This document shows, piece by piece, positions 25,801 through 33,334 of a stretch of 55,620 nt of DNA. Numbering within the stretch: the first letter of the stretch is position 1; each line of letters opens with the position of its first letter. The notes under the pieces were generated by a model. It did not search any database and had not been told where the DNA came from. It saw only the letters and a list, made by a program, of their open reading frames with translations. The translations under genes were made by a program, and so were the position numbers. This DNA is from Candidatus Binatia bacterium (GTDB lineage Bacteria > Desulfobacterota > Binatia > UBA1149 > CAITLU01): assembly GCA_036493895.1 (NCBI GenBank), contig DASXOZ010000007.1, positions 1 to 55,620 of the forward strand. Direction: 5' to 3'.

Positions 25801-26313
25801 GCGCACGACGCGCATGCCGCGGCCGCCGCCCCCGGCGATGGCCTTGACGAGCATCGCGGCGCCAGGCGGCAGCGCCGAGAAGAACGCCGTCGCGGCGTCG
25901 ACGTCGACCGCCTCGCAGGCGGCGTCGAGAACGGGGACGCCGCAGTCGGAGGCAAGGTCCCGCGCCCTTGCCTTGTGCCCGAACAGCTCGAGCTGCGCAG
26001 GCGTCGGGCCGACGAACGTGATCCCCGCCTCGGCCAGTCGCGCTGCGAACGCGGCGTTCTCGCTGAGGAAACCGTATCCGGGGTGCACGCTGTCGCAGCC
26101 CGCTTCGGCCGCGACGGCGACGAGCCGCTCGATGTCGAGATACGCTCGCGGCCCGCCGGCGCCGAGCGCGATCGCGCGGTCCGCGCGCGCGACATGCAGG
26201 CAGCGTGCATCATCGGTCGAATGCACGGCGACCGTTTCGCAGCCGTGCGCGGAAGCCGCCCTCAAGATGCGCACCGCAATCTCGCCGCGATTGGCGACCA
26301 GCAGGCGCTTCAC
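22900..26313 (-). CDS. Single-chain biotin-dependent acyl-CoA carboxylase (BC-BCCP-CT)
   Basis: The 1137-residue protein starts at a GTG overlapping the lptD stop (GTGA). Residues 1-450 are biotin carboxylase: KRLLVANRGEIAVRILRAA, the Gly-rich ATP loop AIAGGGGRGMRVV, EVQVIGDG, and FFIEANARLQVEHTVTE. Residues about 530-600 are the biotin carrier domain with VMEAMKMEH (biotinylated Lys566). Residues about 640-1137 are the two-lobed carboxyltransferase, with GTQGLQNHRKKDRM and FLCDTPGIMVGPE. The order and length match the single-polypeptide long-chain acyl-CoA carboxylase group rather than AccABCD of fatty-acid synthesis. It carboxylates an acyl-CoA; chain length is not readable from sequence. 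Position after lptD is unusual. Confidence 0.88.
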   Translation of the reverse strand: MKRLLVANRGEIAVRILRAASAHGCETVAVHSTDDARCLHVARADRAIALGAGGPRAYLDIERLVAVAAEAGCDSVHPGYGFLSENAAFAARLAEAGITFVGPTPAQLELFGHKARARDLASDCGVPVLDAACEAVDVDAATAFFSALPPGAAMLVKAIAGGGGRGMRVVREKGAVAEAIERCRSEAASAFGIGDVYVERVLPRARHIEVQVIGDGRSVIALGDRECSLQRRHQKLVELAPSPNLGEALRERIIAAALRMAEASGYRSLGTFEFLVDSESPETFFFIEANARLQVEHTVTEAVTGLDLVRLQLELADGASLESLGLAAGRRPPSRGSAIQLRVNMERIGRDGSVRPCAGTISVFEPPTGQGVRVDTFGYSGYATSTAFDSLLAKLVVQVPSTDPRELARAARARLAELRIEGVETNAAFLSALLSRGDVENGRATTTLVDEHIAEIVAAADAISRAAFFARPLEPSAQPKAGGIGARVDSVDPLAVVRHGKAASIVAAAGVVQVEEARVAVSAAVDAPAGTFAVRAPLQGTVVSVSVADGDCVATGAALLVMEAMKMEHVVAAPASGVCRGLAVDIGDTVGEGQALVFLEEAEVDAAGDADAAQADPDFIRPDLAESIQRHRYGYDSERPDAVARREATGQRTARENIDELCDHGSFTEFGALVIAAQRRRRSVDDLVRRTPADGLVCGLGRINGDVFGPDRSRAVVMSYDYTVLAGTQGLQNHRKKDRMFEIALEQRLPVVIFTEGGGGRPGDTDGSGVAGLDCRAFALFGKLSGLAPLVGVNSGRCFAGNAALLGCCDVVIATANSSIGMGGPAMIEGGGLGVFHPDEVGPMSVQARNGVVDIAVANEAEAVEAAKKYLSYFQGAVDDWTMADQRLLRSAIPENRLRIYDVRHVIETLVDDRSLLELRGGFGSGMITALARIEGRPIGILANNPSHLAGAIDPDGADKAARFMQLCDAHDLPLLFLCDTPGIMVGPEIEKRAMVRHASRMFVVGASLTIPFFTIVLRKGYGLGAQAMAGGSFHAPIFTVAWPTGEFGGMGLEGAVKLGFQKELQAVADPQERRKLFDEMVARMYEIGKAVSMASAFEIDDVIDPADSRHWIMTALRSAPPAAPRTGKKRPCIDTW

Positions 26314-29060
26314 CAGCCGGCTCTCCAGAAACCGATGTCGTCGTATTCGACGCTGTCGAGCGCCGGCGAGCTGCGCTGCGTGACGCCGCTGCCGAAACCG
26401 CCGAGACCGGTCAGTTCGAACGCCAGCCGCACCTGCAGCTCCTGCGGGTTCCTCTGGTCGTTGCTCGTCGCCACAGCCGGATTGACACGCTGGACCACGC
26501 CGAGTCCCACTGTCCAGCAGTTGCACGACGACGTGAACGTCAGACCCACGGCCTTCTCGATGAACGTGTGGCCGTCGATGTCGTAGAGACCGCGCAGTCC
26601 GAGCGCGATGTTCCGCGTGAACGCGAGACGGGCGAGCATCTCGGTAGATTGCACGCTTGGTGCGGTGGTGGAAGTTGTCGGCGTCGGCGGGATCGTCGAC
26701 GTCGGATCGTTGCGCACGTAACGGTAAGCGGCCGCGATCTGCGACGAAGGCCCGCGCAGGATGGGTCCGATCGGGCCGGTCTCCCACGAAATCGACGCGT
26801 TGGCGCCGCGGATCTCGCTCGCCCCCACGTTGTACGAGGTCAGCGTGCGAACCGCGAAGCCCTGCACCGGCTGGACGAATGCCGCCAGATCGATGTCCGA
26901 GAAGTGGTCGTCCACCACGTTCTGCGTGATGTTGTAGGTGTTCGACAACGACAGCCGCGCAAATTCGAAGGGTCCTTTCCCCGAATCCGTCTGGCCGGGC
27001 GCTCGCCGCAGCAGGAAGCGCTGCTCGACGCCGTAAGTGGCCACGTCGCGCCCGTCGATCGCGTCGAGGCGGTCGAAGAGCGGGACGTCGCAGACTCCTC
27101 CCGAAGCACGGCACGTCGGACTTGCGGAACTGTCGAGCGTGTTGAGGTTTGTGTAGCGTACCCCCGCGAAGGGCTCCACGGAATGATAGAGCCCGCTCCA
27201 CTTTCCGGGAGAGTCGAAATGGTAGTCGCGCGCGAGCTTGGTGCGGATGTCGACGCCGGTCTGGAAGATGCCCCGCAGCGGGAACGTGTCGAGCTGCTCG
27301 ACGAACTGCTCGTCCTGGTTCAGCACGTCGCGCTGGTTCATCGCGTAGGCCGTCCCGCGCCCATTCATCCACGCGCGCGACAGCACGGGGCCGCTGCTGA
27401 GCAGCGGCAGCGCCGCGGTCGTCGAGAAATCGAGCCTCTCGCCGCTGGCGCCCTTGTCGCGGAGGAAAGAAGCGACGCTCGAATCGACCCCGACCGCCAC
27501 CGGACCGATGTTGCGGTCCGTCTGCAGCCACGCGTTGAACGGCTTCTGCTGCGTGTCGCGGACGACCGGATCGGACGTCGTCGAGTTGCCGTCGCTGATC
27601 TGTTCCCCGATCAGGTCCTGGTAGGCGACCGCCTCGACGCCCGCGCTCGTGAATCCGCTCTGGCCGACCAGGCCCGCTCGCGACATCGTGTAGCGCTGGG
27701 AGCGGCGCGTGTCGCGTTCGGCGGCATCGCCCTCCAGCGGTGCGATTTCGCGCAGGAAGCGTTCGTCGCCGACCCACTGGACGTCGGTGTACCCTGTCCA
27801 GGAGTCGCCGAACTCGCGGTGGGTCATCTCGACGAGGCCGCGATTGTCGGGAACGCCGATCGCCGGAGAGTCGGGACTCGGCTGGCCGCGCACCGATTCG
27901 TTGTAGAACGCCGCGTGGATCTCGCCCCACCGCCTTTTCGAAGGCGCGTAGCGATACACGCCGTCCAGGCCGAGCCGGGCAGAAGTCTCGACGACCGCGG
28001 TCATCGTAAGGTCTTCGTGCTTGTCGATGGCCCAGAAAGCCGGAAGCGAGAACAGGAAGCCGCGATTGCTCGAGCTGCCGATCGAAAATGGCAGCAGGCC
28101 GGACTGACGCGTCTCCTTGGTCGGGAAGACGACGTACGGAAGGTACAGTATCGGCACGCCGCGTACGTCCAGCCGGGCGCCGGTCATGTACGCGTAGCCA
28201 TCGAGGTGAAGGTCGAGCTGTTTGCCTTGAAGCTCCCAGTCCGGCTCGTGGCCCTGGTCGACACCGCAGGTCGTGAAGTAGCCATTGTCGAGCAGCACGT
28301 GGCGGCCTTTGACCTTCTGCATCCGCGTGCCGCCGAAGCGGCCGCCCTGCGACTGCAGGTGCACCTCGGTGTTGTGCAGCTCGCCGGTCTCCTCGTCGAC
28401 GTCGAGAGTCGCATCGTCGGCGGTCGCGCGAAGATCGTCGGACTGGTAACGCACCTTGCCGCGCGCATCGACGCGGCGCTCGCGCTGGTCGACGCGGAGA
28501 TCGTCGGCGCGAAGCTTGGTCGTGTCCCACTCCACCTCGACGTTGCCGGAGGCGTGGACCTTGATTCCCTCCTTCTCGATCTCCAGGGAATCGGCTTCGA
28601 CGGTGATCGGGCTCTTGCCGGAGGAACCGGGCGGCGGCGGAGCGGGTGCAGCCGCGGCGGCCGGCGCGGTTGCGGTGCCCGGTGCAGCGGCAGTGCCCGG
28701 CGCAGCAGCGGTCCCGGGCGGCGTCGCTCCCGCTGCGGAGCTCGTCGTGCCGCCGGGCGTGACCACTTCGGTCGTGGCCGGTGCAGAAGGCGACGCCTGC
28801 TCGTCGGCAGGCTCGGCGTTGCACGGCGCCGTATCGCTCGTCTTGATCTTGGTCGACTTGATCTCGGTCTGGTGAGGAGTCGCGTTGTACGGCTCGTAGA
28901 AGGTCCCGCCCGTGCTCGGCGCGATTCCGCTGCGCTGGGCCGCAGCGAGCTGCGGAAACGCCAGGGCCAGGACTGCGGCGACGAGCGCCTGCGCCCGCAG
29001 GTGGGACCCGCAGCGGCGGAGGCCCTCAGTCCTCGAGATCCTGTTCGAGCAGGGTTCCAC
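26310..29060 (-). CDS. lptD: LPS-assembly outer-membrane protein LptD
   Basis: The protein has 916 residues from GTG 29060, overlapping folC by 35 bp; an upstream TTG at 29084 is possible. A signal-like segment (ALVAAVLALAFPQLAAA) and a Pro/Ala/Gly/Thr low-complexity linker precede the periplasmic OstA/LptA-like beta-jellyroll (ITVEADSLEIEKEGIKVHAS). Conserved LptD features follow: YFTTCGVDQ with W-x-L, GVPILYLPYVVFPTK and, in the beta-barrel, repeated aromatic strands. Near the C-terminus SSCNCWTVGLG corresponds to the paired-cysteine region used in disulfide maturation, here C-x-C rather than CC. It inserts LPS into the outer leaflet with LptE, so this organism should make LPS. The linker is longer than usual. 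Confidence 0.88.
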   Translation of the reverse strand: MEPCSNRISRTEGLRRCGSHLRAQALVAAVLALAFPQLAAAQRSGIAPSTGGTFYEPYNATPHQTEIKSTKIKTSDTAPCNAEPADEQASPSAPATTEVVTPGGTTSSAAGATPPGTAAAPGTAAAPGTATAPAAAAAPAPPPPGSSGKSPITVEADSLEIEKEGIKVHASGNVEVEWDTTKLRADDLRVDQRERRVDARGKVRYQSDDLRATADDATLDVDEETGELHNTEVHLQSQGGRFGGTRMQKVKGRHVLLDNGYFTTCGVDQGHEPDWELQGKQLDLHLDGYAYMTGARLDVRGVPILYLPYVVFPTKETRQSGLLPFSIGSSSNRGFLFSLPAFWAIDKHEDLTMTAVVETSARLGLDGVYRYAPSKRRWGEIHAAFYNESVRGQPSPDSPAIGVPDNRGLVEMTHREFGDSWTGYTDVQWVGDERFLREIAPLEGDAAERDTRRSQRYTMSRAGLVGQSGFTSAGVEAVAYQDLIGEQISDGNSTTSDPVVRDTQQKPFNAWLQTDRNIGPVAVGVDSSVASFLRDKGASGERLDFSTTAALPLLSSGPVLSRAWMNGRGTAYAMNQRDVLNQDEQFVEQLDTFPLRGIFQTGVDIRTKLARDYHFDSPGKWSGLYHSVEPFAGVRYTNLNTLDSSASPTCRASGGVCDVPLFDRLDAIDGRDVATYGVEQRFLLRRAPGQTDSGKGPFEFARLSLSNTYNITQNVVDDHFSDIDLAAFVQPVQGFAVRTLTSYNVGASEIRGANASISWETGPIGPILRGPSSQIAAAYRYVRNDPTSTIPPTPTTSTTAPSVQSTEMLARLAFTRNIALGLRGLYDIDGHTFIEKAVGLTFTSSCNCWTVGLGVVQRVNPAVATSNDQRNPQELQVRLAFELTGLGGFGSGVTQRSSPALDSVEYDDIGFWRAGW

Positions 29061-30294
29061 CCGCCGCCCTGTATAGGGTTCCAAGCAGGAAGATGGAACC
29101 CGTCACGACGATGCTGCCGTGCACAGAAGCCAGCTCCTCGGCGACCTCGAGGGCGCGGCTGGGGCTCTCCTCGACGATGGCGTCGGGTGCCACCTCGAGG
29201 AAGCGCTGCGGCCTCTCCGCCCTCGGCATCGGCGGCGCCGTCGCGACGATTCGGTCGAAATGCGGGGCGAGCGCTTCGAGCATCGCTCTCCAGTCCTTGT
29301 CGGCCATTGCCGCGAACACGAGGACCCGCGGATGCGCCGGCGCAACCGTCTCCACCGCCGCGGCCAGCGCCCGCGCCGCCTCGGGATTGTGCGCCGCATC
29401 GAGAATGAGCAGCCCGCTGCCACTGCGCCGGGGAACCGCCTCGAGCCGGGCCGGCCAGCGCACGTCGATGATGGCCCGGTTGCGAATCTGCGCCTCGAGC
29501 GCAAAGCGCGGAGCCAGGGCATCGACTGCCGCTGCTGCGACGGCGGCATTGACGACCTGGTGATCGCCCGCCAGCCCTCGACCCTGCTCGCGACGGGCCT
29601 CGACAAGCGGCGCGAAAGGCCCGAAATCCCTGCCCCAAGCAAGATGCCGCGCGCCGACTTCGGTCGCACGGCGCGAAATCGCCTCGAGCGCTTCTTGCGT
29701 CACCGCGCCACTGATCGCAATCGAGCCGGGCTTGATGATCGCTGCCTTCTCGGCCGCGATCGCCGCGATGCTGTTGCCGAGGTATTCGGCGTGGTCGATC
29801 CCGACGGAAGTGATCACGGCGACGTCGCCGTGCACCACGTTGGTGGCATCGAGACGTCCCCCGAGCCCCGCTTCGACAATGGCGATGTCCACTTTGCGGC
29901 TGCGGAATTCGACGAATGCCGCCAGCGTCGCGATCTCGAAGAACGTCAGGCCGGCGCTGCACTGCGATGCGGCATTGCTGACGACCTGCACGCCGTCGAC
30001 GACCGCTTCGCGCGATACCGGCGCTCCGCAGATACGGATTCTTTCGCGGAACGAAACGAGATGCGGCGAAGTGTACAGGCCCGTGCGGTAGCCTCCCGCG
30101 CGCAGCGCAGCCTCGATCATCGCGGCCGTCGAGCCTTTGCCGTTGGTGCCGGCAAGATGCACGCACGCGAACGTCCGCTCGGGATGCCCGAGCGCATCGA
30201 GCACCGGCGTCAGCCGCTCGAGGCGGAAGTCCATCCCCTTGCGGGCTTCGAGCGCGTAAAGCGCTGCGAGGATTTCCTGATAGCCGCGGGCCAC
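29026..30294 (-). CDS. folC: Bifunctional folylpolyglutamate/dihydrofolate synthase
   Basis: The 422-residue protein has the usual FolC length and motifs: the P-loop signature HLAGTNGKGSTAAMIE, GLYTSPHLVSFRERI, an AIVEAGLGGRLDATN core and GIDHAEYLGNSI. It joins glutamate to dihydropteroate and to tetrahydrofolates in the cytoplasm. It follows trpA by 5 bp, the classical trpA-(accD)-folC neighbourhood; accD is absent here. Its 3' end overlaps the start region of lptD. Confidence 0.95.
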   Translation of the reverse strand: MARGYQEILAALYALEARKGMDFRLERLTPVLDALGHPERTFACVHLAGTNGKGSTAAMIEAALRAGGYRTGLYTSPHLVSFRERIRICGAPVSREAVVDGVQVVSNAASQCSAGLTFFEIATLAAFVEFRSRKVDIAIVEAGLGGRLDATNVVHGDVAVITSVGIDHAEYLGNSIAAIAAEKAAIIKPGSIAISGAVTQEALEAISRRATEVGARHLAWGRDFGPFAPLVEARREQGRGLAGDHQVVNAAVAAAAVDALAPRFALEAQIRNRAIIDVRWPARLEAVPRRSGSGLLILDAAHNPEAARALAAAVETVAPAHPRVLVFAAMADKDWRAMLEALAPHFDRIVATAPPMPRAERPQRFLEVAPDAIVEESPSRALEVAEELASVHGSIVVTGSIFLLGTLYRAAGGTLLEQDLED

Positions 30295-30299
30295 CGCTT

Positions 30300-31106
30300 T
30301 CAGCGACGGACCGCGTCGATGCCGCGGCGAAGATCGGTGACGAATTCACGCACCGCTGCGACGGCGCCGCTGCGGCCTGCGTCGAACATGTGGCGCACCA
30401 GCGCCGAGCCGACCACGACGAGGTCGGCGTAGCGCGCAACCTCGCCGGCCTGGGCCGGCGTCGAGATGCCGAAGCCGACGCCGATCGGAAGGCCCGTGAT
30501 CTTTCTCGCGCTCGCGACGAGACTCTCGATCCCCGCGGGCGCATTGGAGCGCGCACCCGTGACTCCGGTCACCGAAACCATGTACACGAAGCCGCTTGCC
30601 ATCTCCGCGACCGCTTGCATTCGCGCCGGCGTGCTCGTCGGCGCGAGCAGGAAGATGTTGGCAAGATCGTTGGCGCGACACGCCTCGACCATCGGCGCCG
30701 CCTCTTCGGGAGGAAGATCGGTGACGAGCACCGCATCGGCGCCGGATGCGCGCGCATCGCGCGCGAAAGCCTGCTCGCCGTAACGGAAATACGGATTGTA
30801 GTAGCCGAACAGCACGAACGGAACGTCGGTGCGCGCACGCAGCCACCCGACCATCTCGAGCACGCGCGGAAGCGAAGAGCCGGCGGCCAGCGCGCGCTGG
30901 CTCGATTCCTGGACCACCGTTCCGTCGGCAATCGGGTCGGAAAAAGGCACTCCGAGCTCGATCACGTCGGCGCCGCTTTCGGCGGCCGCGAGGATCGCGT
31001 CGCGACTGGTCTCCAGGTCCGGATCCCCGACCGAGAAAAACGGCACGAACCCGGCGCGGCCCTCTTCGGCGAGGGTTTTCAGCTTGTTACGAAGGCGCAG
31101 CGACAC
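30300..31106 (-). CDS. trpA: Tryptophan synthase alpha subunit
   Basis: The 268-residue protein starts at GTG. TrpA motifs are intact: FVPFFSVGDPD, VIELGVPFSDPIADG (catalytic Glu and Asp region), VLVTDLPPEEA and a C-terminal VGFGISTPAQA. It splits indole-3-glycerol phosphate into indole and glyceraldehyde 3-phosphate and channels indole to TrpB. It is separated from trpB by two plus-strand genes (31333-33293), so it must be transcribed from its own promoter, probably within 31107-31332, where a 14-bp tandem repeat lies. It heads a unit with folC, lptD and the carboxylase. Confidence 0.96.
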   Translation of the reverse strand: MSLRLRNKLKTLAEEGRAGFVPFFSVGDPDLETSRDAILAAAESGADVIELGVPFSDPIADGTVVQESSQRALAAGSSLPRVLEMVGWLRARTDVPFVLFGYYNPYFRYGEQAFARDARASGADAVLVTDLPPEEAAPMVEACRANDLANIFLLAPTSTPARMQAVAEMASGFVYMVSVTGVTGARSNAPAGIESLVASARKITGLPIGVGFGISTPAQAGEVARYADLVVVGSALVRHMFDAGRSGAVAAVREFVTDLRRGIDAVRR

Positions 31107-31166
31107 GGGCGCCGCTTGTAGCGGGATCCGCCAAAGAGTGCACCTCTTCGAGGCCCGCGCCTCGCC

Positions 31167-31222
31167 AGGATCATCTCGACAGGATCATCTCGACGGGATC
31201 CTCTCGACGGGATCCTCCCGAG
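31167..31222. repeat. Four 14-bp tandem repeats upstream of trpA
   Basis: Two identical copies of AGGATCATCTCGAC (31167-31180, 31181-31194) are followed by GGGATCCTCTCGAC (31195-31208) and GGGATCCTCCCGAG (31209-31222). The array lies in the 226-bp divergent gap between trpA and sixA, 61-116 bp upstream of the trpA start. The 14-bp period is not helical and may reflect slippage, a regulator array or a remnant of a rearrangement. Confidence 0.88.
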
Positions 31223-31332
31223 GTGAAGCACGGCACCCGCGCGAAAGGGCCCTGCTGCGCCCGATGGCCGGCGTTCCCGTCTGCCGTGCAAACTTGATAG
31301 CGTCCGTTGGCCGACGGGAGAGCGGAGCCTCG

Positions 31333-31839
31333 ATGAAACTTCTGGTCGTGCGCCACGCCGTGGCGCAGGAACGAGACGAGTGGCATGAGACGGGACGGCC
31401 CGACAACGAGAGGCCGCTGACCCGCAAGGGCCGCACCGAAATGAAAGCGTGCGCGAAGGCGCTGGCACGCCTCGTCCCCGGCCTCGATCTCATCGCAACC
31501 AGCCCCTTCACGCGCGCTGCCGACACTGCGGAGCTTCTCGCGGCAGCGTGGTCTTCGATGCCTCTCCTCGACGTCAAGGAGCTTGCCAGCGGAGGATCGC
31601 GCAACGAGCTGCTCAAGTGGCTGGCCTCGCGCACCGAGTCCTGCCTTGCCGTGGTCGGTCACGAGCCGGACCTCGGTTCCCTCGTCGGCAGCCTCGTCGT
31701 CGGCGACAGCCGCGCGGTGCCGATTCCGCTCGAAAAGGCCGGCGCCTGCCTGCTTCGTTTCCCGGAAAGGATCGAGCAGGGGCAAGGCGAGCTTCGCTGG
31801 CTCGTCTACCCTCGCCTGCTTCGCAAGCTCGCCAGATGA
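31333..31839 (+). CDS. SixA-like phosphohistidine phosphatase
   Basis: The 168-residue protein has the short histidine-phosphatase fold. The N-terminal catalytic motif is LVVRHAVAQ (phosphoacceptor His), followed by RPLTRKGRTEM, DLIATSPFTRAADTAELL and a second catalytic His in VVGHEPDLGSLV. Length and the RHAxA motif match SixA, which dephosphorylates phosphohistidine proteins in the cytoplasm. The stop overlaps the start of the CHAD-CYTH gene by 4 bp (ATGA), so both are made together. The pair is on the strand opposite to the trp genes that flank it. Confidence 0.9.
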   Translation: MKLLVVRHAVAQERDEWHETGRPDNERPLTRKGRTEMKACAKALARLVPGLDLIATSPFTRAADTAELLAAAWSSMPLLDVKELASGGSRNELLKWLASRTESCLAVVGHEPDLGSLVGSLVVGDSRAVPIPLEKAGACLLRFPERIEQGQGELRWLVYPRLLRKLAR

Positions 31840-33293
31840 GCAGCACCGACAACCTGCTCGAGCTGCCGGCCAGTACGGTCGCCTGCGATCTCGTGCGCCG
31901 GCGCCTCGAAGACGCTGCCAACGCCCTGTCGCGCGTTTCGGATCGCCACGACACCGAGGCGCTGCACGACTTTCGCGTCGCCCTGCGGCGCCTTCGCGGG
32001 CTGCTGCGTGCGTACCGCGACGGGCTCGGCGAGGCGGCATCGCGCAAGTTGCGCCGCCGCCTGCGCAAGCTCGGTGCGACGACCAACGCCGCAAGGGATG
32101 CCGAAGTGCAGCTCGAATGGCTCGAGCAGGCGCGCGCGACGCTGCTGCGCCGCGAGCGCTCCGGACTGAACTGGCTCACGCGGCGCCTGCGCGCTGCGCG
32201 CAACGCCGACTATCTCGATGTCCGTTCGCGCGTGCGTGAAGAATTCACCAGCCTCCACGACGAGCTGCAGTCGCGCCTCGGCGACGTCGACACCTCTTCG
32301 CCGTCGCTTGCCACCACGCTCGCGGCGCTGCTTCGCGAGCAGGCCTCGACGTTCGCGGGCAGCCTGGCGGCGGTGCGCACACCCGGCGATCGCAGGGCGA
32401 TCCACGAGGCCCGAATCTCGGCGAAGAAGCTGCGCTACCTGCTCGAGCCGGTGCGCGCCGAGGCTCCGGACGCCAAGCCGGTCGTCCGCTCGTTCAAGGA
32501 ATTCCAGGACCTCTTCGGCACCCTGCACGACATGCACGTGCTCGAGGCGACGCTGGAGACGGCACTGGACGCGGCCTCCCGCGACAAGGCTGCGCGGCTT
32601 CGCGACCTCGCTCTGCGCGGCGAGCGCTCGCTGTTCGAGCGCGAGAGACGGCGGGACGAGAGACTCGGCCTTACCGCGCTGGCTGCACGTGCACGCACGT
32701 GCAGGGACCAGCTCTTCCATGATGCGGAGCGGGTCTGGCTGTCGCGGCGCGCCACCGAGCTGGTGCGCGACGTGCGGGCGTTCGCCGACTCGATCGACGT
32801 GCTGCAGCGTGCCCGCGACGAGGCGCTGGCGACCGAGATCGAGCGCAAATACCTGTTGCTGGCGGTTCCCGAGCGTGCGCGCTCGGCGCCGAGCAGCACG
32901 ATCGTGCAGGGCTGGCTGCCGGGAAAAACGCTGCGCGAGCGGCTGAGGAAAATCACCGACGATGCGGGCGAACGATACTACCGCACGGTCAAGCTCGGCT
33001 CCGGCGTCGAGCGCATCGAAATCGAGGAAGAAACCACGCGCGAGGTGTTCGAGACGATGTGGCCGCTGACGACCGGCTGCCGCATCTCCAAGCGGCGCTA
33101 CAACGTCCCCGACGGCGACGTCGTCTGGGAGATCGACGAGTTCGACGACCGCGACCTCGTGCTGGCCGAAGTGGAGCTGGCCGCGAAAGACCAGCAGGTC
33201 GAAATCCCGGAGTGGCTCTCTGCTTCCGTGGCGCGCGAGGTGACCGACGAGCCGGCCTATCTCAATCTTTCCTTGGCGACCCAGGCGGCGTGA
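31836..33293 (+). CDS. CHAD-CYTH domain protein
   Basis: The protein has 485 residues. Residues about 10-300 are a CHAD domain: HDTEALHDFRVALRRLRGLL and later IHEARISAKKLRYLLEP, the paired histidine-bearing helices that bind inorganic polyphosphate. Residues about 330-480 are a CYTH/triphosphate-tunnel domain with the ExExK-type start TEIERKYLL, KLGSGVERIEIEEE and VWEIDEF. CYTH enzymes act on triphosphates, including polyphosphate. The usual YgiF-type order is CYTH then CHAD; here it is reversed. Coupling to a phosphohistidine phosphatase suggests a polyphosphate or phospho-signal role, which is inference. Confidence 0.88.
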   Translation: MSSTDNLLELPASTVACDLVRRRLEDAANALSRVSDRHDTEALHDFRVALRRLRGLLRAYRDGLGEAASRKLRRRLRKLGATTNAARDAEVQLEWLEQARATLLRRERSGLNWLTRRLRAARNADYLDVRSRVREEFTSLHDELQSRLGDVDTSSPSLATTLAALLREQASTFAGSLAAVRTPGDRRAIHEARISAKKLRYLLEPVRAEAPDAKPVVRSFKEFQDLFGTLHDMHVLEATLETALDAASRDKAARLRDLALRGERSLFERERRRDERLGLTALAARARTCRDQLFHDAERVWLSRRATELVRDVRAFADSIDVLQRARDEALATEIERKYLLLAVPERARSAPSSTIVQGWLPGKTLRERLRKITDDAGERYYRTVKLGSGVERIEIEEETTREVFETMWPLTTGCRISKRRYNVPDGDVVWEIDEFDDRDLVLAEVELAAKDQQVEIPEWLSASVAREVTDEPAYLNLSLATQAA

Positions 33294-33334
33294 GTGGAAC
33301 TCAGTGCGCCGCGCGCCGGCTGGCCGGCAACCTG

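Noticed and set aside
28184..30556. Long minus-strand open frame across folC and lptD in another frame
   Set aside because: Arg/Ser/Ala-rich translation without domains; it is the GC-rich shadow of two well-identified genes.
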